Notes under the pieces: model-generated
Seen by the model: the letters and a program-made list of their open reading frames with translations, nothing else
What the model was told of the DNA's origin: nothing
The model's database searches: none
In this document: one piece after another, positions 31,144-36,614 of the stretch
How positions within the stretch are numbered: position 1 is the first letter of the stretch
Layout: each line of letters begins with the position of its first letter
Program-made: the position numbers and the translations under genes
From: a virus
Reading direction: 5' to 3' (one strand)
Length of the DNA: 36,614 bases
IMG/VR virus record: IMGVR_UViG_3300050120_000089
Location: 1-36,614 of that record

Positions 31144-31441
31144 CAATATTTCCTTGGTTTTTCAATGCTTTTTGTTTCAAATAATAGGTTCTATTATATT
31201 CAGCGCGCTTGCCGGGATGTTCAAGCAACCACTTCTTCAGATTGGCAAGATGGCGCGCATAGTTTTCCAGTTGCCATTTCTGGGCGGCTTTCTTTGCAGC
31301 CTCGCGGACATGCTCTTTATCTCGGTAATATCCACGGCGGCGCTCGGCTGCGCACGGCTTGCATATTCTCGCTCTAACCGAATAATCACTAACGTCTTCC
31401 CCAACGATCAAATCGCGTTGGCATTTGCTACACTGTTCCAT
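31136..31441 (-). CDS. Zinc-ribbon protein resembling the endonuclease VII N-terminal type
   Basis: The protein starts EQCSKCQRDLIVGEDVSDYS, continues RARICKPCAAERRRGYYRD and then has a long basic helix. The CxxC ... CxxC followed by a basic helix resembles the recombination endonuclease VII N-terminal zinc region found in many phages, though the nuclease core is not evident. CTAAATA sits exactly 5 bases before ATG on the minus strand. Confidence 0.6.
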   Translation of the reverse strand: MEQCSKCQRDLIVGEDVSDYSVRARICKPCAAERRRGYYRDKEHVREAAKKAAQKWQLENYARHLANLKKWLLEHPGKRAEYNRTYYLKQKALKNQGNIDE

Positions 31442-31446
31442 AATAG

Positions 31447-31453
31447 TATTTAG
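31447..31453 (-). promoter_or_regulatory. CTAAATA start-associated element
   Basis: On the minus strand CTAAATA is followed by 5 bases (ctatt) and ATG 31441. Confidence 0.6.
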
Positions 31454-31588
31454 TCAGAATAGCGAATATTTGTGCATTTTGCAATATTATTTTAATAATG
31501 CTCGGATTATGGGGTTGTGTTATAAATAGAAGTGAGGCGACGTTGACTCCTTGGTGTCTCCTTACATTGTAAACTGTATTTGCTTAAG

Positions 31589-31624
31589 CCCCGCTGGAGT
31601 TTAGTGGTTTTTCCTCCAGCGGGG
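31589..31624. other. Strong hairpin without a clean terminator tail
   Basis: An 11-bp perfect stem CCCCGCTGGAG (31589-31599) / CTCCAGCGGGG (31614-31624) with a 14-base loop lies between gene F (31633-32058) and the 31441 gene. No T run follows on the minus strand (the plus-strand side has TTTT a few bases later). It may be a processing, attenuation or weak termination hairpin. Confidence 0.55.
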
Positions 31625-31632
31625 TAATTGTT

Positions 31633-32058
31633 TTACCAACGTCTTTGAGACAAATGCGTTGACCAGCGCAATTTGAAAAATACCGCTTCGTTGTCTTCCT
31701 TAAACCTGAATACAACCGCTTGGTCTTTGTCTGGATCGCGAATAATCCAAATTGTCGGATCACTATCGTTATCAAGTAGCCATAGGCCGATTTCAATTAG
31801 GTCGTCATGATAGACATCATATGTAAACGCCCTGGTCGGCGGGAACTCCAACACAATATCCAGGCGGTTTCGGACTAACAGCGGGTCCAAACACTCCGCC
31901 TTTGCGAGAACTATTTTTCCTTGTATAAAAACCAATTCCGTAGTCCACGCGTCGCCGCTGTAATAGGGTGACGTGCTTTCATCGTGCGGCGGACCATACT
32001 TTTCTGGCTTCGCGGCTTGGGCGGCCAATGCCGCTATTATCTCAGCTTTAGTGACCAT
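31633..32058 (-). CDS. FKLRW-family protein F (141 aa)
   Basis: The N-terminal half has helix VTKAEIIAALAAQAAKPEKYGP and a strand-rich middle. The C-terminal domain holds EIGLWLLDNDSDPTIWIIRD and the shared end VFRFKEDNEAVFFKLRWSTH with a short basic tail. It is the most conserved copy of the ending. It overlaps the helicase gene's stop by 11 bases, so it belongs to the replication operon. Confidence 0.65.
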   Translation of the reverse strand: MVTKAEIIAALAAQAAKPEKYGPPHDESTSPYYSGDAWTTELVFIQGKIVLAKAECLDPLLVRNRLDIVLEFPPTRAFTYDVYHDDLIEIGLWLLDNDSDPTIWIIRDPDKDQAVVFRFKEDNEAVFFKLRWSTHLSQRRW

Positions 32059-33640
32059 GTTTCTTGGCCTCTAATCTCGCCGTGAAGTCAGCAATGTCAT
32101 TGCCTGGATTTTCTTTGACGGATTGCAGATAGCGATAGCTGACCCGCTTGGCGTGACCGCGCACACCCTTTTCAAAGATCGGCTTGGGGGCTGCGGCGAT
32201 CAGTTTGGACAATTGGCGCCCCCAAACGATTAGCTCGGTAGCGAATTGACGCGGATAGTGATCGTCTTCCCATTGTCTGAAGACGCTATGCAGATAAGCC
32301 GCCGTCACCCAACCATCGTCATTGGCTTCCCGCCGCAGGAACAGATAATTATATTCGGTCGGGTCAAATAGTTCATACCAAACTTCAACGCTCGTCTTGC
32401 TCCGCTGCGATCCTTGCAACGCCTTCAGTTGGCCGTTGAACGCCTTCAGAGGGTCAGCCGCAGCCGGATCAACCGAACTCCACACCGCACACCAATCAAC
32501 CGCGTTCAGAGCCGCCCAATTAGGGTTGGACCGCATCATTAGGCCAGCGAACCGGCGGTTGCCGGTCTTGTCCCTGATAAGCTGGTCCATATCGTCATTG
32601 GACGTTCCAATGAGCGTGGCCTTTTGCTCCAGGCTGATGACATCGTTGCGGCCAAGTGGGCGGGTGTCGCTCCGCTCGTCACTGATCAGCGTCTTGACGG
32701 TATTCATTTCGGCTTTTTTCGCGCCGGCCATCTCGTCAACAAACAGAATGAAGCTTTTTGACAATTCCATCGCGTAACGTTGGTCGGCAATCTGATCAAA
32801 CTTGACGCTTCTGAATGTCTCTAACAGCGGTTCGCAGATTTTTCGGACCAACGTTGTCTTGCCGATGCCTTGGACGCCTAAAAGCACGATCATCAAATGA
32901 TCCTCAACCGGCAATCCGAGCATTTTTCGCTTTACCTGATGAATGAATTTCTTGATTGCCGCCTCGTAAAATTCCGCCGGATAGTCGGATGACGTTTCAA
33001 AGTTGGCTTCCACGGCGGCGCGTAGCTGGGCGGCGGTTGTGTCCGCGTCAAACGGGCGGCTGATATCCCGATACATGACTTGCACGCGGGCGGCCCTGGC
33101 GGCCGGCGCCCAGACCTCAACGGCGGCCCGCAGTTCGGACTCGCTGAAGCGCTTCAACGCAAGGTGTTGGCGGGTGAATAGGAATAGCTCGTTATAGAGG
33201 GTCTGAACGGTGATATCCCGGCGTGTGAGGGCGATCCGCTGGCACACGGCAGGGTCAGCCAAGTCAGAGGCTTCCACGGGCACCACGCGCCCGCTATCCA
33301 GCACCATCGTTGATAGCTCGCTGGTGATCATGCCGTTGTGTCGGCAGACGATCTTGCGGCTATCCGTCCATAGCTCAATCAGGTTGGTTGCATCGGTGGG
33401 GAAGCCCCCGAGGATCGCACTCACCTTGGCTTGGCTGACCACCTGACCAACGGTCTTATCGGTGATCGTCTTACCGCCGTGAGCGAGCAACGCGCACTTC
33501 AGGCGATGCCAGACTGATGGCGGGTGTTCGTATTTGGAACGCTGGCCAGCGAGCTTCAAAAGCTCTGATCGCTCGTCATCCGTCGCGGTATAATCGGAGT
33601 CAAATAGCTCCCATTCGTCTAATTTTTCAATAAAGTCCAT
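32048..33640 (-). CDS. VapE/SF3-like replicative helicase
   Basis: The 530-aa protein has an ATPase core with Walker A GVQGIGKTTLVRK at about residue 253 and Walker B SFILFVDEM at about residue 296, then LIGTSNDDMDQLIRDKTGNRRF, a sensor-type segment of VapE/VirE and SF3-like replicative ATPases. The N-terminal half holds DNA-related helices (LLKLAGQRSKYEHPPSVWH) and may be the primase-accessory or loading part. It follows the primase gene with a 32-base gap. It would unwind DNA at the iteron origin nearby. Confidence 0.85.
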   Translation of the reverse strand: MDFIEKLDEWELFDSDYTATDDERSELLKLAGQRSKYEHPPSVWHRLKCALLAHGGKTITDKTVGQVVSQAKVSAILGGFPTDATNLIELWTDSRKIVCRHNGMITSELSTMVLDSGRVVPVEASDLADPAVCQRIALTRRDITVQTLYNELFLFTRQHLALKRFSESELRAAVEVWAPAARAARVQVMYRDISRPFDADTTAAQLRAAVEANFETSSDYPAEFYEAAIKKFIHQVKRKMLGLPVEDHLMIVLLGVQGIGKTTLVRKICEPLLETFRSVKFDQIADQRYAMELSKSFILFVDEMAGAKKAEMNTVKTLISDERSDTRPLGRNDVISLEQKATLIGTSNDDMDQLIRDKTGNRRFAGLMMRSNPNWAALNAVDWCAVWSSVDPAAADPLKAFNGQLKALQGSQRSKTSVEVWYELFDPTEYNYLFLRREANDDGWVTAAYLHSVFRQWEDDHYPRQFATELIVWGRQLSKLIAAAPKPIFEKGVRGHAKRVSYRYLQSVKENPGNDIADFTARLEAKKHGH

Positions 33641-33672
33641 TTAAAGGGTTCATCCACAATAGGTTAAGGTAG

Positions 33673-34692
33673 TCATTTAAACATTACAGAACGCAAATCG
33701 CTCTTGAGCGCGTCACGGCCATATTTTTGTAAGCAATAGGAAGACTGGCGAGCGTCTAATTCGTCTCTAAGATGCTGCATATCGCCGAATGAAAGCGATT
33801 TTTGGCTTTTCTTCCAAATTTTGATCAACGTTCCGAACAACGATTGCCGGTGACTGCCGCCCTGATAGGTCGTATCAAAGGTTTCCAGCCATTCGCGGCG
33901 GCAGATCGTCGGATTATAGATTGAGATATCAGCGCTGACGTTGAAGTCATTCAACTGCGGTTGCATCGCGGTCCAACGCTCTGGTGTCAGAATAACATCG
34001 CTTGACGTGCGTTTTGCTCGCTTCAAAGCGTAGGTCAACGCTTGCTCGGGCAAAGCTTCAACCGACGATAACAGCGCGTCCGCGTCAATCGCCTGGCCTT
34101 CTAGCCATTGGCGTTTCTCGCCCGCGAACGTTGGGCCAAACAGAAAATCGCCATCGTCATAGCAAGACCCGTCCATTTGATAATGGAACAGATGGTTGAA
34201 CCACACATATAACAAAAACCCTTCGTCAAAGCTGATATCTCGCGATAACGGCATGATGGCGCGGGTTTTGTGTTTGTCAGGTTTGTGCGAATAGCTGGTA
34301 TATAGCAGATGCGAATAATTCAGCGCTCGCAGCACTTCATCAATTGCGTCAATCGTGACCATCGGCTGATTGGGTTGATCGTTGTCGCAATCCAAATACA
34401 TGACGCTCATGTCATGAGAGGAACACGCGCCGACGCGCCAACGGCCAAATTTGGTCTGACCATCGTATAGATCGGTCTTATACGATTGTTCAAACAGCGT
34501 AGGTGTGAAACCAAAGCTTTCTTCTTTGTTGGATTGCTTGGTTGGGTAAGAGCATCGTTGCCAGAAGTCCGACGCGAATTCGTTGAAGTCAGCGTATAGG
34601 CCAGCGTCTTCGTCAATCTGACCAAGCTTTAAATGGCGGGTGTTGTCTGACCTTCTGGTGTAAACGGTGGTCATGTAGGATATAGTTAGCAT
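33673..34692 (-). CDS. AEP/prim-pol-like primase
   Basis: The predicted 339-aa protein has MSVMYLDCDNDQ at about residue 96, where the DxD resembles motif I of archaeo-eukaryotic primases. SYSHKPDKHKTRAIMPLSRDI follows at about residue 131, a TSxSH ... RxxxPLSR pattern typical of phage and plasmid primases. The later YDDGDFLFGP may be motif III. Start ATG 34692 is chosen because GGAG lies 5 bases before it. GTG 34794 would add 34 unusual residues across a hairpin. The origin lies directly upstream. Confidence 0.65.
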   Translation of the reverse strand: MLTISYMTTVYTRRSDNTRHLKLGQIDEDAGLYADFNEFASDFWQRCSYPTKQSNKEESFGFTPTLFEQSYKTDLYDGQTKFGRWRVGACSSHDMSVMYLDCDNDQPNQPMVTIDAIDEVLRALNYSHLLYTSYSHKPDKHKTRAIMPLSRDISFDEGFLLYVWFNHLFHYQMDGSCYDDGDFLFGPTFAGEKRQWLEGQAIDADALLSSVEALPEQALTYALKRAKRTSSDVILTPERWTAMQPQLNDFNVSADISIYNPTICRREWLETFDTTYQGGSHRQSLFGTLIKIWKKSQKSLSFGDMQHLRDELDARQSSYCLQKYGRDALKSDLRSVMFK

Positions 34693-34693
34693 T

Positions 34694-34728
34694 GGGGCTC
34701 CGAGGTGGTGGAAGACACCTGGAGCCCC
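34694..34728 (-). promoter_or_regulatory. Hairpin sequestering the primase ribosome binding site
   Basis: GGGGCTCCAGGTG (34728-34716) pairs with CACCTC-GGAGCCCC (34707-34694) with one bulge and an 8-base loop. The 3' arm is the GGAG Shine-Dalgarno for ATG 34692. It would block initiation until melted. Confidence 0.6.
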
Positions 34729-34811
34729 TGTAATACACCGCTCGCTTGCCGCGTTGCGGGCGTATATCCGAAAATCCTTGAACTGGTCTTCCACAACCGT
34801 TGTTCTAATTT

Positions 34812-34818
34812 TATTTAT
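34812..34818 (-). promoter_or_regulatory. ATAAATA element upstream of primase
   Basis: On the minus strand ATAAATA lies 17 bases before the in-frame GTG 34794 and about 120 bases before ATG 34692. No start codon is at the usual 5-base spacing, so it would give a leadered transcript. Confidence 0.35.
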
Positions 34819-34854
34819 CTCATAGCGCTCAACTTGGCGTCAATATTATAATTT

Positions 34855-35153
34855 GCGGGTGGATACCCCGTTTGCGGGTGGATGATTTTGGCGAAATACT
34901 TGCATCCACCCGCACATCCACCCGCAGTTAACGCATTGATTTATATAGGGGAATCGGATTTGCGGGTGGTGCGGGTGGATACTTCTCTTAGTAGCTAGAT
35001 TTTTTTATTTAATAGATGAAATACGTATATGTATTCCTGCGATGGGAAAACGGCAATTCATCCACCCGCACCACCCGCAAACCGGAATCGCTGAATAACT
35101 TCAATGGCTTAGTGCGGGTGGATCAAACCACGGCATCCACCCGCATCCACCCG
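34855..35153. other. oriV: Iteron array and AT-rich core: probable replication origin
   Basis: Eleven copies of GCGGGTGGAT or GCGGGTGGT lie in both orientations: forward at 34855, 34874, 34962, 34971 and 35114, and reverse at 34904, 34916, 35060, 35070, 35134 and 35144. The double units at 34959-34980 and 35060-35081 are perfect inverted copies of each other. They bracket an AT-rich core (34981-35059) with a T run and a TACGTA dyad. Primase and helicase genes lie next to it. Confidence 0.75.
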
Positions 35154-35160
35154 CAACCGA

Positions 35161-35337
35161 TTACAGAGCCGCCACGGCCTCATAGATGGCTTTTGCCAGT
35201 TCGGTGACTTCATCGCCCGTCAAGTCAGGCTGAACGCCATGGATAGCGGACTTGATCCGGCGGATATGTTCAATTCTCTCGGCTGTCTTTTCGGCTGCTA
35301 ATAGATCAGCCCATTCGCTTTGTGTAATTCCACTCAT
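35161..35337 (-). CDS. Small hypothetical protein (58 aa) beside the origin
   Basis: The protein starts SGITQSEWADLLAAEKTAERIE and has HIRRIKSAIHGVQPDLTGDE, then a helix ELAKAIYEAVAAL. The fold is probably helical. GGGAG lies 5 bases before ATG 35337. Its stop abuts the last iteron by 8 bases. It might regulate or bind the origin, but no DNA-binding motif is evident. Confidence 0.55.
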   Translation of the reverse strand: MSGITQSEWADLLAAEKTAERIEHIRRIKSAIHGVQPDLTGDEVTELAKAIYEAVAAL

Positions 35338-35378
35338 ATTGCTCCCTATTGATCCTCACCAAACGGGGATCATAGGAA

Positions 35379-35385
35379 TATTTAT
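35379..35385 (-). promoter_or_regulatory. ATAAATA element with tiny leader ORF
   Basis: ATAAATA (35385-35379) overlaps the stop of the nuclease gene. Five bases later an ATG opens a 5-codon frame (35373-35356), after which the GGGAG and ATG 35337 follow. The short frame may be a leader peptide. Confidence 0.4.
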
Positions 35386-35747
35386 GCATCGCTTGAATTA
35401 TTAAGCGCGTGCGCCAGCAAAGCGAAATAATGGTCCGCATTGACAACCGCCAATTCCTTGCGACCATCGGCCTTGACGACTAACACAGCCTCGCGACCTT
35501 CGCTATTGCGCTGACATTGGCAATACCATTCGGTTATAGCGAGCTTGCCTCGCGCTTTTGCTTCAACGCTGATGCCTAATCGTGCTTTGGCCTTGTCGGA
35601 TAGCACGATATCTTCGCCGCGTTCGCCCATGATGGCGCTTTGAATATCGTTGGCTGAAAGGTCAGGAAACAACGCCCGCAACGTGTCACGACAATAGTTC
35701 TGAAGTCGTCTGGCTTTGGCTTTGGCCGATTTGATGGATATTGCCAT
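35382..35747 (-). CDS. PD-(D/E)XK nuclease, Holliday junction resolvase-like
   Basis: The 121-aa protein has the block GERGEDIVLSDKAKARLGIS (residues 41-60) followed by VEAKARGKLAI. Asp46 and the E62-x-K64 pair fit the PD-(D/E)XK active site. EAVLVVKADG is the late strand. Phage homologues with GASGEDxxLS and ISIExK are annotated as resolvase-like nucleases that process recombination or replication forks. The start is exactly 5 bases after an ATAAATA element. Confidence 0.75.
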   Translation of the reverse strand: MAISIKSAKAKARRLQNYCRDTLRALFPDLSANDIQSAIMGERGEDIVLSDKAKARLGISVEAKARGKLAITEWYCQCQRNSEGREAVLVVKADGRKELAVVNADHYFALLAHALNNSSDA

Positions 35748-35752
35748 GTTGA

Positions 35753-35759
35753 TATTTAT
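35753..35759 (-). promoter_or_regulatory. ATAAATA element of the nuclease gene (divergent pair)
   Basis: On the minus strand ATAAATA is followed by 5 bases (tcaac) and ATG 35747. A plus-strand element lies 22 bases away for the divergent gene. Both genes are served from a 46-base gap. Confidence 0.6.
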
Positions 35760-35781
35760 GGAAACGTCAAGCGCGTTGTGG

Positions 35782-35788
35782 TTAAATA
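35782..35788 (+). promoter_or_regulatory. TTAAATA element of the divergent plus-strand gene
   Basis: TAAATA (35783-35788) is followed by 5 bases (cttct) and ATG 35794. Confidence 0.6.
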
Positions 35789-35793
35789 CTTCT

Positions 35794-35979
35794 ATGAATT
35801 ACATAATTACTGACGACGATATTAGAAAGCACGCCATTAAATCGTTTGTCCAAGCCTACGTTAACGCGGAACGCATTGCTATCAATGGACCGCCCTCATT
35901 CAAGCGCGCACTCATGTATGACGAATGCCCGCGCGCATTGTCGGAAGACGTCATACCGAAACATTGGTTGAAGTCGTGA
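35794..35979 (+). CDS. Small hypothetical protein (61 aa)
   Basis: The protein starts NYIITDDDIRKHAIKSF and ends ALSEDVIPKHWLKS. It looks alpha/beta and soluble. The ATG is fixed by the element 5 bases upstream (an ORF could extend to 35716). The stop overlaps the next start (GTGA), so it is coupled to the two-TM protein. Function unknown. Confidence 0.55.
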   Translation: MNYIITDDDIRKHAIKSFVQAYVNAERIAINGPPSFKRALMYDECPRALSEDVIPKHWLKS

Positions 35980-36224
35980 ACAACCTAATCAAAGCCATAG
36001 CGGCGCTATCGCCGCGCTCGCGCACCATTGCTGAAGCGTTGGTTGATTACCTTGCTGCAATGGTTCTGATGATCGTTGCTGGCGCACTGGATACGATACA
36101 CGCAACCATTGCCGTCTTGGTTCCGATCATTGGTATCAGCGTTGTGTTGTATGCTGGCGCACTGGCGTTGCTGATCGCTGCTATCAAGGTTGTGGTCAAG
36201 AGCGTCACACGACACAATGAGTAA
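35976..36224 (+). CDS. Two-TM membrane protein, holin candidate
   Basis: The 82-aa protein has a charged N terminus (NNLIKAIAALSPRSRT), TM1 (LAAMVLMIVAGALDTIHATIA), TM2 (VPIIGISVVLYAGALALLIAAI) and a short basic C terminus (KSVTRHNE). Size and topology fit a class II holin. It starts GTGA coupled to the previous gene. It lies next to the HNH gene, not next to an endolysin, so holin function is only a possibility. Confidence 0.5.
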   Translation: MNNLIKAIAALSPRSRTIAEALVDYLAAMVLMIVAGALDTIHATIAVLVPIIGISVVLYAGALALLIAAIKVVVKSVTRHNE

Positions 36225-36549
36225 GTATCGCTCCGCTGCGGCACAGGCTTACCGTAGTTGGTATAAGCTACCGCTATGGCGTTCCAGGCGTGCGGAACAG
36301 CTTAGGCAACAGCCGTTGTGTGTGTTCTGTATGGCGATGGATAGAGCGACAGCGGCAAACACAGCCGACCACATTGAACCACATCGCGGCGACTGGCTTA
36401 AGTTCAGTGAGGGTGACTTGCAATCGTTGTGTGAGACATGCCACGCAACCGCCAAGCAAGCGGAGGAAAACCAAGGCTTCAGCAACATGTCTGATGCCAG
36501 TGGTTGGCCGATTGATCCGCGACACCCTGCGAACGCCAAAGCTAAATAG
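36217..36549 (+). CDS. HNH endonuclease (packaging-associated)
   Basis: The 110-aa protein has PLCVFCMAMDRATAANTADHIEPH with the Cys pair CVFC (about residue 35) and the HNH core DHIEPHRGD, then LQSLCETCHATAK with the second metal pair and the final His/Asn. HNH nucleases of this kind are encoded next to cos and the terminase in HK97-like phages and assist DNA cleavage for packaging. Its ATG overlaps the previous stop and it lies just before the right edge, consistent with a cos nearby. Confidence 0.85.
   Translation: MSKYRSAAAQAYRSWYKLPLWRSRRAEQLRQQPLCVFCMAMDRATAANTADHIEPHRGDWLKFSEGDLQSLCETCHATAKQAEENQGFSNMSDASGWPIDPRHPANAKAK
36542..36548 (+). promoter_or_regulatory. CTAAATA element at the right edge
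   Basis: CTAAATA overlaps the HNH stop codon (TAG) and lies 6 bases before ATG 36555, which opens a frame that reaches the window edge. Confidence 0.45.
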
Positions 36550-36554
36550 TGACG

Positions 36555-36614
36555 ATGCGTCGCAATGGTAGGCAGGGGGTAGGTTCAACTCTGACGCCAC
36601 CCCCGCCCAGGCGC
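36555..36614 (+). CDS. Truncated ORF running off the right edge
   Basis: A 20-codon Arg/Pro-rich frame starts here (RRNGRQGVGSTLTPPPPRR) and reaches the end. If the window is circular it would stop 12 bases into the left edge. It overlaps the presumed cos region, so it may not be a gene. Confidence 0.25.
   Translation, partial: MRRNGRQGVGSTLTPPPPRR
36568..36614 (+). other. Possible cos region
   Basis: GGGGGTAGG and CCACCCCCGCCC (from 36576 and 36599) flank an AACTCT core. G-run and C-run sequences of this style follow HNH genes at the cohesive ends of many HK97-like phages. The real cleavage site cannot be placed from sequence alone. Confidence 0.4.

Noticed and set aside
31523-31530. Exact TATAAATA on the plus strand
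   Set aside because: It resembles the element, but no ORF longer than a few codons follows on that strand.
34693-34794. GTG 34794 as the primase start
   Set aside because: The extra 34 residues read through the hairpin and no Shine-Dalgarno precedes the GTG, whereas ATG 34692 has GGAG at 5 bases.

Overview
The window reads as an essentially complete genome of a temperate, long-tailed (siphovirus-type) phage of an alphaproteobacterium. The host group is inferred from a MucR/Ros-type zinc-finger regulator, a match to the alphaproteobacterial LexA box (GTTC-N7-GTTC), tail genes resembling gene transfer agent and HK97 modules, and a GC-rich base composition. The left edge lies just before the terminase genes. 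The right edge lies just after an HNH nuclease and a G/C-run sequence typical of cos regions. The window ends are therefore probably the genome ends.

Layout. 1-7926: packaging and head genes on the plus strand (small ORF, TerS, TerL, portal, protease, HK97-fold capsid, connectors, tail terminator). 7978-17867: tail genes (tube, two assembly chaperones, tape measure, tip proteins, a large central tail/attachment protein, two small related tip proteins). 17943-21298: small membrane and lipoprotein genes, a large serine integrase, and a 620-base gene-free stretch with a folded RNA candidate and degenerate repeats. 21299-25718: an XhlA-like membrane protein and tail fibre genes. 25719-28627: a mosaic of regulatory and unknown genes on both strands (MucR-like regulator, a probable small RNA, a zinc-ribbon gene behind a LexA-box-like site). 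28605-34692: one long minus-strand early operon of small unknown genes, a VapE-like helicase and a primase. 34855-35153: an iteron array flanking an AT-rich core, probably the replication origin. 35161-36614: a nuclease, small genes, a two-TM protein and the HNH gene.

Three features stand out. (1) A short element, (C/A)TAAATA, recurs just upstream of start codons on both strands, usually with exactly 5 bases between element and start. Twice it follows a strong terminator by only a few bases. It looks like a phage-specific minimal promoter, with T4-late-promoter-like sequence and geometry, producing leaderless or very short-leader mRNAs. (2) At the capsid, tail tube, fibre-region and 27423 genes the same element abuts a hairpin whose 3' arm holds the ribosome binding site. 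This is the arrangement T4 uses to silence read-through transcripts and translate only promoter-proximal ones. (3) Six different small genes of the early operon share an N-proximal W(I/L) segment and a C-terminal DAxxFKLRW-type ending. They form an expanded paralogous family of unknown function.

How the genes work together. The integrase and MucR-like regulator serve lysogeny. The iterons, primase and VapE-like helicase start replication using the host polymerase. The nucleases near the right end serve recombination and packaging. The plus-strand block builds the particle. No recognisable endolysin was found. All coordinates of predicted transcription starts are inferences from sequence.
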